Assembly: GCA_035222895.1 (NCBI GenBank)
Contig: JAVYIG010000414.1
Location: 1 to 64,000 of the forward strand
Direction of reading: 5' to 3'
DNA length: 64,000 nucleotides
Source: Strongylocentrotus droebachiensis
Lineage: Eukaryota > Echinodermata > Echinoidea > Camarodonta > Strongylocentrotidae
Under the pieces are notes generated by a model that searched no databases, was not told the origin of the DNA, and worked only from the letters and a program-made list of their open reading frames with translations. Made by a program: the position numbers and the translations under genes. Below, one piece after another: positions 12,455 to 23,685 of this stretch (position 1 is the first letter of the stretch; the number at the start of each line of letters is the position of its first letter).

Positions 12455-14384
12455 TCTATATTACTAATACGCAAAATCGCCGCGGGGGGTCCAGACGGGT
12501 ACAAAACGGTTCCTCAAAAACGTCTTTCCCCGACCCCGCCCGCCTCCGCCGTGGCGCGGGAACGGTGGCACAATTCCACGAGGCCTGTCTCCCGTAACCC
12601 GCGTGCCACCTCGACCCCGCGATCGACGTCCATGCCGTTAAACGCGGTTTCGGGGTGCCGGGGAGGACGGGCGGACGAGAGCACGGCGGGCGTGGTGGAT
12701 TGCGAGGAGGCGACGAACCCGCGAGAGCGAGTCGACAAGGCGTGCACCCGCCCTCTGTCTAATTATCAAAGAGAGACGAAGAGACACACGATGGACGAGA
12801 ATCCACTCGCATCAACGGGTGTAGCAAGTCTTATTGTAAAGGCTGCGGCGTATCTCGAGTAAGGCCTCTTGCTATAGGGTTCGCTTTGTAGCGTGTAAGA
12901 GAAATACACATCAACAGATGACTCACGCGGGTGAGGGGGTGTAAGAAATATACGCTCTCACGGGTTGGGCTTACCCGTGTTATGCGTCTTTCTATAGGAT
13001 ATGCTTTGTAGGCCAGGCGCCCACAGTGTACATGTATTTCACGCTCACCTCCACACACTTTCACACACTCGATTTGAGTCGTGGCGATTGCGACAATTGG
13101 CGCAAACCATGGACCTATTTTCGCGTAAAATCTTTACTCTGAAAATAATTATATAAATTCTGTGATCTATGCCAACATATGCATAGTCCAAGCTTCTGTT
13201 TTATTGGTCTTTTCATGAAAACTACCTCGAAATAACAACAATAATAACGCAAATAGATCAGTGATAGTACGCCTAACCAATCTGCGATTTATGCACACAC
13301 ACAGAGCATACAGGATTTCAAATGCCTTCCAGCGCCCAACTCAGGCGGGTCATCACGGCGCTCAAGCCATCGTTTTACTGCGCCGCAGTTACTGCACTAC
13401 ACTGTATAGATTTGATTTCCGTATGTTTGATTTCGTTTAGCGTTGGTTATTTGAAACTTTTTGAACTCCGAAAGACTGTAAATATGTTAAATAGACTCTT
13501 GATGTTGGATTTCTTTTCTACTGACCTGTTAATGAAAGCATGAGGGATAAACAAACAAAATAAGGACTGCTCTGTAATTGGATGGTGGTGGAAATTATCA
13601 CTCCCTCGATTTCGTTCAAATACTGGCCCTTCCTCGGCTTTGCCTTGGGTGATAGAAGGACCGGTATGAACACCACCTTGGAAATGATAATTTCATCCTC
13701 ATGAGCAGTCAATATTTGTATATTTTCACTGAGACCTCTGGGACCTCTCTGAAGTTCTTTGTATCATCCATGCAAAATATCATTTTGTTGATAATTTTGT
13801 TTAATAGAACATGTAGTTTTAATAATGTATGTTAAGCCAAATTGAACAATTATTGTTACTCATGTTTTGATTTGGAACAAGTTCTAATTAGAGATGAGTG
13901 AAAATATGAAAAATGAGAATGGGAGGATTGAGAACAGTATTCGTAAGAAACTGGACGGGAAATGGATAATGAGAATAAGGATATATATGGGAATGAATGA
14001 AAAACAATAATCATAAATAATGAAAGTGAAAACGAAAGTTAAAGCGTAAAATAGTTTGCATCAGTTTGTTTACAAATTACTAATTTAATTTTTCTTTTAA
14101 TCTTCAAGTTTTATTATATGTTACAAATAAAAAAAAACATTTCAAAATGATATATGAAACAGCAAACAAAAGGTTAATATTCTATCGAATTAAATATTAA
14201 TAACAAGAGTAGAAAAAGAATAAAAGAATAAAAAGTAGGCCTATACCAAGAGGGAAAATGAAATTGAAAATAAAAGGGGAAAAAAAAACAGAAAAACAAA
14301 CATGAAAATTTAAAAAATCGATAGCACATCATTAACAACCACCCACCCCCTAGAATTCCGTGGATTTTCCACGGGTCCTCCTAG
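12455..14384 (+). mobile_element. Helitron-like unit 1 (1.93 kb)
   Basis: The 5' end is TCTATATTACTAATACGC, preceded by host A. A GC-rich head (CGCCGCGGGGGGTCC) follows. The 3' end is a hairpin (CCGTGGA/TCCACGG) followed by TCCTCCTAG. TC..CTAG ends, a terminal hairpin and no target duplication are Helitron hallmarks. No Rep/helicase ORF is present, so it is non-autonomous. The tail shared with unit 2 (TTTCGCGTAAAATCTTTACT) is at about 13123; the sequence after 13285 is unique to this unit. The 77-103 codon frames in the GC-rich head are not called as genes. Confidence 0.75.
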
Positions 14385-16796
14385 TCTATCTATATTACTA
14401 ATACGCAAAATCGCCGCGGGGGGTCCAGACGGGTACAAAACGGTTCCTCAAAAACGTATTTCCCCGACCCCGCTCGCCTCCGCCGTGGCGCGGGGACGGT
14501 GGCACAATTCCACGAGGCCTGTCTCCCGTAACCCGCGTGCCACCTCGACCCCGCGATCGACGTCCATGCCGTTAAACGCGGTTTCGGGGTGCCGGGGAGG
14601 ACGGGCGGACGAGAGCACGGCGGGCGTGGTGGATTGCGAGGAGGCTACGAACCCGTGAGAGCGAGTTGGCAAGGCGTGCACCCGCCCTCTGTATAATTAT
14701 CAAAGCGAGACAAAGAGAGACACGATGAACGAAAATCCACTCGCGTCAACGGGTGTAGCAAGTCTCATTGTAAAAGGCTGCGGCGTATCCCGAGTAAGAC
14801 CTCTTGCTATAGGATTCGCTTTCATGTAAGAGAAATACACATTAACAGACGACTCACCCGGGTGATGGGATGTAGCCAATATGTACGCTCAACGGGTTGA
14901 GCTGACCCGTGTTATGCGTCTTTCTATAGGATATGCTTTGTAGGCCAGGCGGACCTGCTGTGTGTACGAACGTACGTGTATAATGTTTGCGATGATTCTA
15001 CATGAACACTCACCGTCACACACACAGCTCAGGCGGTTCGACTCTGATTCTATGATAATTGCCGTGATTTGTATATAGTTTACGTGAATAGAGGTATGCA
15101 AGCAGGGTTACTTTGGTATTAATCTGTCCATGTTTATTGAATTTGGATAATCATTCTTCAAAGTAAAGTTTTCACGTGACTGAAAGTTGCAAACTGCATT
15201 GAATCCACACACGTTTTGCCACTGCAGCTGAGCGCTGCTGTGGCCGGTGCTGTGGCCGGTGCTGTGACTGAGTGTGTGAACATGGAGTAGCTAGGCCTGC
15301 ATGGTGTGAGGAGAGTCGAAGCTAAACAACACTTTGAAATTGCTATTATTGCCCCGATTTCAATATACTTTCGTGAATAGACTCATAGAGGTATGCAACC
15401 TGAGCTTAGATTGTGATTATTCTGGCCATGTATAGTTGTATACTGAATTTCGATAATCAATTTTCAAAGTAAAGTTTTCACAAGAAAATCAGCCGGTCGT
15501 TTAAAAAAATGATACTGATGGACAATAATACTTTTACTATGATACACTTCTGCATCAAATCAATGCATTAAAACGTTTTTCAAAGTGTGTGTGTGGGGGG
15601 GGGGGGGATCAGGTAGCTCAAAGCGACTTGAGTGCAGGTGTTGTGTCCACAGGGTTCAACGGGCTGAACCCCCGAAAGCTCAGGGGTTTTAGGCATTTAA
15701 TTACGGTCTCTCGGTCTGATGAGCATATTTTTAATACCTTATTTGTGACACTGGCAGGTCACTTATTGGCGTGGGGTCCATAGTAGAGTTGCGTACCAAC
15801 TACGCTGAGAGTACGCTGTTCTACGTTACTAAACCCTGAGGGACGCAAACAATTTAATATGTTTTAAAAATTTCGCGTACTTTCGGCGTAGAAACTTGAC
15901 GTAACTTAACTTTACGTAACACCACGCTACTAAACTAAACAAACTATATCCTTAAATGGATTAATGAAAAATTAGCCCAAGAAAGAAGAGCCCCCGAAAG
16001 TTGAAAAAGTAGCCCCCGAAAATTTGATATAGATCGAGCCCCCGAAAAAAAAAATTCACTGGATTCTACGCTCACAGTCACACACACAGTCGAGTCAATC
16101 TGTGCACTGCATGCAGCTGGCTGCTACATATTGGCACAAACCGTCCGATTTTTCGCGTAAAATCTTTACTTTAAATATTATTAAACAAATTTTGTGAACA
16201 ATGCCAACATAATCATAATCCAAGCTTCTGCTTTTGTACTCTTTTCATAAAAACTACATTGAAATCACAACAATAATAATTGCAAATAAATCGTACTTAT
16301 CAAGATCCTACCTGGCATAGTTTTTGTTATGGTGCGCCATTCACGGTCAAACCCCGGCCCCCTCACTCCGGGGTCGGAATGACCGCATGTCCGGTAAAGG
16401 GGTACTTTTCGTGCGACAAAGTCCAGCCCGAGAATTGTGAAAAAAGGGGTGTATTTGACTTTTCCCCCGGAGATTTCTTTAAAAAGGGGGTGTTTTTTCG
16501 TTTTTTCTCTCTTCTCTTTGGACTCCTGAGAAATTATTCCGAATTTAGGGGGGTACATTGAGCATTTTTCCAAATTTAGGGGGGTCTCCAAGGCAGGAAA
16601 AGCCCGCGAAAGGGGGGTTCAGAAATGTTGGCAGTCCTCAGATAGGAGGTGCATTTAAAAAGAGGGAACGAGCATATGCGTACCCTAAATAACACTGAGT
16701 GGGGGGCCGGGGGTCAAACAGCATATTATAAAAATTGTCTAAATAAAAACCCGGCCCTCCCCTAGAATCCCGTGGATTTTCCACGGGTCCTGCTAG
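14385..16796 (+). mobile_element. Helitron-like unit 2 (2.41 kb), carries the intact target site
   Basis: It abuts the CTAG of unit 1. TCTATATTACTAATAC is at 14389 and the unit ends at hairpin CCCGTGGA/TCCACGGG plus TCCTGCTAG. It contains the uninterrupted junction GCCACTGCAGCTGAGC at about 15220-15235, exactly where unit 3 is split by the 33-kb element. Against the tail of unit 3 (50996-52576) I count by eye only around ten base differences in 1.6 kb. It carries a hAT-like insert at 16353-16711. Confidence 0.8.
16353..16711. mobile_element. hAT-like CCCGGCCCCC element inside Helitron unit 2 (359 bp)
   Basis: Termini are CCCGGCCCCC and GGGGGCCGGG, with the 8-bp duplication GGTCAAAC on both sides (16345-16352 and 16712-16719). 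Helitron unit 5 has a single GGTCAAAC and no insert, at about 57889-57896. The 108- and 93-codon overlapping frames here recur in the 52133 copy only because the copies are nearly identical. Confidence 0.8.
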
Positions 16797-17627
16797 TCTA
16801 TATTACTAATACCACTAATCGCCGCGGGGGGTCCAAACGGGTACAAAACGGTTCCTCAAAAACGTCTTTCCCCGACCCCGCCCGCCTCCGCCGTGGCGCG
16901 GGGAGGGCGGCACAATTCCACGAGGCCTGTCTCCCGTAACCCGCGTGCCACCTCGACCCCGCGATCGACGTCCATGCCGTTAAACGCGGTTTCGGGGTGC
17001 CGGGGAGGACGGGCGGACGAGAGCACGGCGGGCGTGGTGGATTGCAAGGAGGCGACGAACCCGCGAGAGCGAGTCGGCAAGGCGTGCACCCTCCCTCTGC
17101 ATGTCTAATCAAAGAGAGACAAAGAGACACACGATGGACGAGAATCCACTCGCGTCAACGGGTGTAGCAAGTCTCATTGTAAAAGGCTGCGGCGTATCCC
17201 GAGTAAGACCTCTTGCTATAGGATTCGCTTTCATGTAAGAGAAATACACATTAACAGACGACTCACCCGGGTGATGGGATGTAGCCAATATGTACGCTCA
17301 ACGGGTTGAGCTGACCCGTGTTATGCGTCTTTCTATAGGATATGCTTTGTATGCCAGGCGGACCTGCTGTGTGTACGAACGTACGTGTATAATGTTTGCG
17401 ATGATTCTACACTCACCGTCACACACACAGCTCAGGCGGTTCGACTCTGATTCTATGATAATTGCCGTGATTTGTATATAGTTTACGTGAATAGAGGTAT
17501 GCAAGCAGGGTTACTTTGGTATTAATCTGTCCATGTTTATTGAATTTGGATAATCATTCTTCAAAGTAAAGTTTTCACGTGACTGAAAGTTGCAAACTGC
17601 ATTGAATCCACACACGTTTTGCCACTG
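16797..17627 (+). mobile_element. Helitron-like unit 3, 5' part
   Basis: It starts TCTATATTACTAATACC right after CTAG of unit 2. It is nearly identical to the head of unit 5 (56076-56906), with about five differences seen by eye. It stops at CCACTG (17627), where CACTCTTAAAATA of the large inserted element begins. Its 3' part resumes at 50996. Confidence 0.8.
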
Positions 17628-18150
17628 CACTCTTAAAATATTGGGTAAATTTAGTTGGGTAATTGTTGGTTGGTTAAAAAAATTCGTTATTCTGGGCTAT
17701 TATTACCCATTTAAGCATTTAAGTGTTTTAACCAATATTGGGCAATTATTTTTACTTAATTATTGGGCGGATATTTACCAACAGTATTGGTAAATGAGGG
17801 TTGGGAACCAGTTGCCCCGTAGTTGTGTAATTTTGCCACATTTCCTTTGCGAGTTGGGTAAATTTTGTTGGGCAACTGATGGTTGGGTAGAAATTCGCCT
17901 AGAAATTTACCAACATTATTTTGCAAATTAGGATTGAGTAATTTTTGCCTGTAGTTGTGTAATTTTGGCACATTCCCACTGCGAGTTGGGTAAATTTCGT
18001 TGGGCAACTGATGGTTGGTCGAGAAATCGTTTCCAAAGTTGGGTAATTTTTATCCCAATCTATTTCAGGGCATTATATTTACCCAATTATTATACATTTA
18101 GCAACAACATCGTTCCAAGGAGTTGAGAGCAATTTACCAAGTAGTTGGGT
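17628..18150. repeat. Left subterminal region of outer element
   Basis: Irregular TTGGGTAA, TTGGGCAA and TTACCCAA motifs in both orientations, including two ~125-bp copies around GTAGTTGTGTAATTTTG (17819 and 17943). Non-coding. Confidence 0.75.
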
Positions 18151-18159
18151 AATTGTTAG

Positions 18160-19335
18160 ATGCTGAGGAATATTACTCATCACCACTTACCCAATTTGAC
18201 TTTGCTCAAATTTTGTTTGCTCATATTTGGGTAATAATTGACCACCGCCTCTTACCCAATTTTACTTTGCTCAAATTTTTGTTTGCTCATATATTGGGTA
18301 ATAAATGACCACCGCCTCTTACCCAATTTTACTTTGCTCAAAATTTTTGTTTGCTCATATGCTGAGTAATAATTACCCATCACCACTTACCCAATTTTAC
18401 TTTGCTCAAATTTTTGTTTGCTCATATATTGGGTAATAAATGACCACCGCCTCTTACCCAATTTTACTTTGCCCAAATATTTGTTTGCTCTTATGCTGAG
18501 TAATAATTACCCATCACCACTTACCCAATTTTACTTTGCTAAAATTTTTGTTTGCTCATATATTGGGTAATAAATGACCACCGCCTCTTACCCAATTTTA
18601 CTTTGCCCAAATTTTTGTTTGCTCTTATGCTGAGTAATAATTACCCATCACCACTTTACTTTGCTCAAATTGTGTTTGCGCATAATTGGGTAATAATTAT
18701 TGACCACCGCCTCTTACCCAATTTTACTTTGCTCAAATTTGTGTTTGCTCATATGCTGAGTAATATTTACCCATCACCACTTACCCGATATTACTTTGCT
18801 CAAATTTTTGTTTGCTCATATATTGGGTAATAAATGACCACCGCCTCTTACCCAATTTATTTTGCCCATATTTGTGTTTGCTCATATGCTGAGTAATAAT
18901 TACCCATCACCACTTACCGAATTTTACTTTGCTCAATTTTTGTTTGCTCATACATTGGGTACTATTTGACCACCGCCCCTTACCCAATTTATTTTGCCCA
19001 TATTTGTGTTTGCTCATATGCTGAGTAATAATTACCCATCACCACTTACCGAATTTTACTTTGCTCAATTTTTGTTTGCTCATACATTGGGTACTATTTG
19101 ACCACCGCCCCTTACCCAATTTATTTTGCCCATATTTGTGTTTGCTCATATGCTGAGTAATAATTACCCATCACCACTTACCGAATTTTACTTTGCTCAA
19201 TTTTTGTTTGCTCATACATTGGGTACTATTTGACCAACGCCTGTTACCCAATTTCACTTTGCGCCTTTTTTTGTTTGCTTATATAGGGTAGTAATTGACC
19301 ACCGCCTTTTACCAAATATATTTAGCTCAATTTTC
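18160..19335. repeat. 67-bp subterminal tandem array, left arm of outer element
   Basis: Units of about 67 bp contain TTACCCAATTTTACTTTGCT, TTTTTGTTTGCTCATA, TATTGGGTAATAA and TGACCACCGCCTC. They alternate with a variant carrying GCTGAGTAATAATTACCC and ATCACCAC, giving a ~134-bp higher-order period. About 17 units. The right-arm array has the same period and core in inverted orientation. Confidence 0.85.
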
Positions 19336-19559
19336 TTTAGCTCACAATATGCTGTGTTAATATTGCTATGAAAAATTGAAATTATCTCTCCTGTAATTGT
19401 AACCATTTACTTCTATTTTAAAATTATAATAACAGAGTGTTGAAGCGACGATGAATTTGTGCGAGTTTGATGCTGAAAGAGTCCAAGATTTATCTTTTGT
19501 GAAAACTGAGCCATCTTAACCATGTAGGCCTATAGAGTTACATAATCTACGTAAGTAAT

Positions 19560-19856
19560 GATCATGGAACGTACACGCTATCATCGTCAATTACGCGCAT
19601 GCGTAAATGGCAGTGGAAACCTTCGATGGGGACTAGACTTACGTTTAACCAGACTTGGGTAAAGTTTGCCTGGTATTGGTCTTGGGGTAGCGCGCACATG
19701 GCCTGGTCGCTCGCGATCAGCATGCCATGCGCAGTACTATTTCTATTTACTCGGTATAGCCGGCGCGGCCGTCCCGGCCCGGGAGCTCGAGCTATATGAT
19801 AAACCAACGTAACTAGCAGCCTGTACGTACGTACACGCATCATATCGGAGTCTTGC
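19560..19856 (+). promoter_or_regulatory. Probable promoter region of the SAM-domain gene
   Basis: A CpG-rich island in an otherwise AT-rich arm, just upstream of the first SAM-gene exon. It includes CGCGCATGCGT at 19594, close to an NRF1-type site, and CGGCGCGGCCGTCCCGGCCC at about 19760. No TATA box is placed where expected. The assignment rests on position and composition only. Confidence 0.35.
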
Positions 19857-19880
19857 ATGCTAGAGCCTGAGGGTCTAAAA

Positions 19881-19992
19881 ATGGAGCTCGACAACTGCTG
19901 CGGAGATAGTTCAAGTGAAGATGGGTTCATAGACCCTCTCACCAAAATCGTTCAAAGGTGGGGATGTCCGTCAGTGTTAAAGATACTAGAAG
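19881..19992 (+). CDS. SAM-domain protein of outer element, exon 1
   Basis: ATG at 19881 (AAAATGG, strong Kozak context) encodes MELDNCCGDSSSEDGF followed by IVQRWGCPSVLKILE, the first half of a SAM-like fold. It ends at donor GAAG|GTACGT in phase 1, which fits the phase-1 acceptor at 40412 and joins LKILE to ENEVDVETLPLL. An in-frame upstream ATG at 19857 would add eight residues but has a weaker context. Intron 1 (19993-40411, 20.4 kb) holds the entire nested 17.7-kb transposon; without it the intron would be about 2.7 kb. The exon was found by phase and motif and is too short for ordinary ORF listing. Confidence 0.75.
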
Positions 19993-20398
19993 GTACGTTC
20001 ACATCTTATTGAGATTAGAAGTTTAGAACATGATCAACGGGTACTTGCTGTAGACTTGTTCCCATATCCATAACACATGGGCAACATGTAGACTAGTTCT
20101 ATATGCCTCAGCAATGGTTAATGAATACGCTTCAATTCAATTGGTCTATTAAACTTTGCCTCAAATTTGCTCTTTTAATGCATGTGTTACTAATCCAAAC
20201 TAATATTTGATTGATATAGATATCAAATTCAAATTGTACTGTTTCCATGAATTTTAGATCACAAATGAATATTTAAAAATATTTTGTTCAAGATTTTACA
20301 AAACCCAAAGGCCAAAACCCGGATTTCTGTGCTGTTTCCTGCTACAATACATACATAACACAATACCCTCCATTTTCTATGGATCATGGGTTGTATGG
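19993..20398. other. Intron 1 of SAM gene, left segment
   Basis: AT-rich intron sequence with no element recognised before the palindrome at 20407. Confidence 0.5.
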
Positions 20399-20406
20399 GG
20401 TCCAAT

Positions 20407-20442
20407 CACAGAACTCTTAAATACGTATTTAAGAGTTCTGTG
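20407..20442. mobile_element. 36-bp perfect palindrome with 8-bp target duplication
   Basis: CACAGAACTCTTAAATAC is followed at once by its exact reverse complement. The direct repeat GGTCCAAT flanks it (20399-20406 and 20443-20450). This looks like a tiny hAT-like insertion made only of two inverted termini. Confidence 0.7.
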
Positions 20443-20811
20443 GGTCCAATACATTGGACCACATACTTGTAGGTGTGTACCCAGATAGTATTACAGTACG
20501 TGGGACTGGTGTAATTTTGAACAATTATCTCTGTTATCTGAAATTGGTATTACTATACTAGATCTAGTCTAGGTCTAGATCTAGATCTAGGCCTACTTAT
20601 ATTTAATAATCAACACTGAACTGAATGATTCATCAGAAAATTGAAGTTGTCAAATAATGTACAATTTTATGAACATTATTTTGTGGAAGATCATCTTTCA
20701 TTTTCCTGTAGATCTAGAAGTCTAGATTTCAAAAAGTGAGACAATTTTTCTTGCCCATTGCCATGTTAAGGATTTTGCCCTTTCATTTTCTACAGGACTT
20801 TGAAATCCAAA

Positions 20812-21244
20812 CACTCTAAAAAAATGTTGGGCAAGTGCCCAATTTTTACCCAACATGAGGGCACTTATGTGTCCGACTAACTATTGGGTAAATTAAAGAT
20901 TTTGCATGATTTACCCAGTGTTGGATGAAAAGAAAATACCCAACTTTTAACCAACAAAATTTACCCCAATAGGAAATTCACCCAATTCTCACCATAATGT
21001 GTGGTATATTCGACACTAGTTGGGCAAATTATTTCATCAGTAACTACATGGTTGGTAGAAAATAACCCAATTGTTGGACAAAATTTGCCCAACATCAGTT
21101 TTACCAAGTAACACCTACCCAACTTATTTCTGACCTTTTATTAGGTAACTTCATACAGTAAATGGTTGGGAGAAATTATTTGACAAAAACGCGCCAAACT
21201 TTGATTTGCCCAGTAACATCTGCCTAACTTTGTTTTACAGAGCA
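20812..21244. mobile_element. Small non-autonomous relative of the outer element (~430 bp)
   Basis: It begins CACTCTAAAAAAATGTTGGG and ends in TTTTACAGAGC, a degraded inverse of the start. Inside are many TTGGGCAA, TTACCCAA and TTGGGTAA motifs like those of the 33-kb element's arms. It reads as a deletion-derived MITE of the same CACTA-like family, inserted in intron 1. The right edge is approximate. Confidence 0.6.
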
Positions 21245-21256
21245 TAGACTCTACAT

Positions 21257-21374
21257 CCTCTTGGTTTTAAATGGGGCTATTAATTATGTGCTATTGCGAT
21301 ATTCCTTGTCACAACTAAAAGGCAGTTGACCCACATTTTAGGCCATATTAATAGCCTAATTCAAAACCAAGAGG
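21257..21374. mobile_element. 118-bp hairpin MITE
   Basis: CCTCTTGGTTTTAAATGGGG at 21257 is matched in inverse at the right end (CAAAACCAAGAGG, ends 21374), with GGCTATTAAT inside both arms. No coding content. Confidence 0.6.
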
Positions 21375-22319
21375 CTGTGGTGGTTTTCGAAATTGCAGTG
21401 ACCTCGCTGTAGTACACGAATGGGCACAATTTTTAACATGGGTACATTTTTTCTCATTTAAAAAAATCTTTTTCTGAAAATAATTTTTAAATATGGACAA
21501 ATTACAGATGCTTAAGCCACCAAATTATGCCCACAAAATTGTACACTATTTTACTACATGTCCAGATTTCAATGAAATCATTAGAACCGATGGACGGATT
21601 ACCATCCAAACTTGGGACATGTACATGTATCTTGCAAGTTGCAAAGCCAACGAACTGATTCGATTTTGGGATGGAGGTGCACATGGAGGAAGGACATTCG
21701 TTAGTACAGGATTAGCTGTCCTATTTTGCTTCATATCAGTGAAATGTTCCAGCACATGCATTTTTTTAAATGTTTCACACCACTGAACAATAAGCTGTAC
21801 AAAAGAATTATTAAACACCACAAATTATCTTTTCTAGGATAAACAATTGTCAGTTGCCTCTATTCAAGGTAACACACTATAATTTATATATGGTTGTATG
21901 GTACTGTAAGTGGCCTGTGAAAGGCTTGAGTGCTAGACTTTTTGAGAAACCCTGGTCAGATATAGCTAGGTTATTTGTCATACTAACGCTGAGAAACATG
22001 GCTACTAATGCAGACAATATCATGGCAGCCGCAAAAGGTTGAAAAAAACAATTACCGGTATGGCAGTTTAAAGTTGAAGTAATAGGCATGACAGTGCACA
22101 TGGAGAAGACACATATGATTATCAATGAATTAGTAATGTTAATTAACCAATCAGCATACATTGACCTCTATGCTAACTCTCAAATCATTCTGATTCATTT
22201 GGTAAGTTGAATGACTTTCTTTGAAATCAAATTCATTGCTGATGCAACTAATCTTTATACTTTAAATAGGCCCCTACACATGTACATTGTTAAAAATTAG
22301 GCACAATTTGACTAAACTA
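21375..22319. other. Intron 1 of SAM gene, up to the nested element
   Basis: Contains a 97-codon open frame (21493-21786) with no recognisable domain or splice support. Ends at the TA target dinucleotide (22318-22319) of the nested element. Confidence 0.4.
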
Positions 22320-22339
22320 CCCTTACAGAAATTTAGGCA

Positions 22340-22470
22340 TGCCGGCAGTTACCGACTAGCTAGTGAAAGCTAGTGACTAGCTAGTGGCTATCCTAATAAG
22401 CAATCGCTAGCTAGCGCACTGTACACGCTCGCTTATTGCTCGCTATAAACTCGCTTTAAATTTCTGCCCT
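22340..22470. repeat. Left terminal CTAGCTAG-rich segment of inner element
   Basis: Dense GCTAGTGACTAGCTAG and ATCGCTAGCTAGCG palindromes followed by CGCTCGCTTATTGC. The right end near 39917-39985 has the counterpart (GCTGGCTAGCCGCTAGC, GCTCGCTTATCACAAG). Probably transposase-binding DNA. Confidence 0.6.
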
Positions 22471-22494
22471 ATCCTGCTGCATGCATGCGAGGAC

Positions 22495-23005
22495 CAATGC
22501 TGCATGCCTGCAAGCTATTTTAAAGTCCATTTGCAGCTTGCAGGCTTGCAAGATTGGTCATGGAACCTACTGCACGCCAGAAAGCTTGCAAAGTTTACGG
22601 AAATCTTGCAAGCCTGCAAGCCTTGCAGGCTAACACGCTATTTTAAAAACGGCTGCAAGCTTGTAGGCTTGCAAGATTGGTCATGAAACCTACTGCATGC
22701 CAGAAAGCTTGCAAAGTTTACTGAAATCTTGCAAGCCTGCAAGGCTTGCAGGCTAACACGCTATTTTAAAAACGGCTGCAAGCTTGTAGGCTTGCAAGAT
22801 TGGTCATGAAACCTACTGCATGCCAGAAAGCTTGCAAAGTTTACTGAAATCTTGCAAGCCTGCAAGGCTTGCAGGCTAACACGCTATTTTAAAAACGGCT
22901 GCAAGCTTGTAGGCTTGCAAGATTGGTCATGAAACCTACTGCATGCCAGAAAGCTTGCAAAGTTTACTGAAATCTTGCAAGCCTGCTATTTTAAAGTCGA
23001 CTGTT
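22495..23005. repeat. 123-bp minisatellite, left arm of inner element
   Basis: Four copies with an exact 123-bp period (GATTGGTCATG at 22552, 22675, 22798 and 22921). Units contain AAGCTTGCAAAGTTTAC, CTTGCAAGCCTGCAAGGC and CGCTATTTTAAAAACGGC. The GCTTGCAGG core recurs in the right-arm array at 38890-39830. Confidence 0.85.
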
Positions 23006-23685
23006 TACATGGAACCTACTGCACGCCTGCAAGCTGGCACGTCGCAACTCGCAAACCAATTCTACAATTTGAGAAGTTAATTGCAATTAAGCTTACCAGT
23101 CTTTTAGAAAGCATACTAAGCATCTGCATTTCAAGTAGTACTCTTCAATAAGTTATGTACAATAAAGAGGGGAAAAGTTGTTACATGTACATGATCAAGT
23201 CGCACACATTTCTCGAGACTCGTACAAAAGAGAAACAAAATGATGGTTTCCAGGAACCAAGTTTACTTTATATCTTACAGAATGTATCCATGGATTTGAT
23301 TATTCAGTGCTCTCACAATAATTATTGCTGCAAATGTCAGCTGACATAAAGTTACATTTAAGAGATTTTATAGGCATTTTATGCAATTTCACATTCTGCC
23401 TTTTGAAATACAATTATTCATGATGGGTGAATGGAATCATTTGTATGTAAGCACTTCACAAAGACCATGCATTCAATTGAGTTACCCAATCAACCACTAC
23501 TCAGGGTTTGACAAGTCACAATACAATTATATACAGAGTGTAATGAACACAATACATAATAATAATAATACTCACGTTTTTATGTAGCTTATAAATAGCT
23601 TATAAAACAAAGAGGTATGGCAAAATAAGTCTTAGCCTTAAAGCGTCCGAACACCTTTGTATACAGATGCCAACTGATGATCATG
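23006..23685. other. 3' flank of the minus-strand transposase gene
   Basis: AT-rich, with a short (ATA)n run at 23556-23571. It probably contains the transposase 3' UTR. No canonical AATAAA was confirmed on the minus strand close to the stop. Confidence 0.4.

Noticed and set aside
12514-12747. 77-codon ORF repeated in Helitron heads (also 14448, 16856, 56138)
   Set aside because: Conserved only because the Helitron copies are recent. GC-rich, frames open on both strands, no Rep/helicase motif.
16265-16591. 108-codon ORF duplicated at 52045-52371
   Set aside because: Lies across the border of a hAT-like insert and Helitron sequence; identical because the copies are recent.
21493-21786. 97-codon plus-strand ORF in the outer element
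   Set aside because: No motif, no consistent splice sites, overlapping open frames on the other strand.
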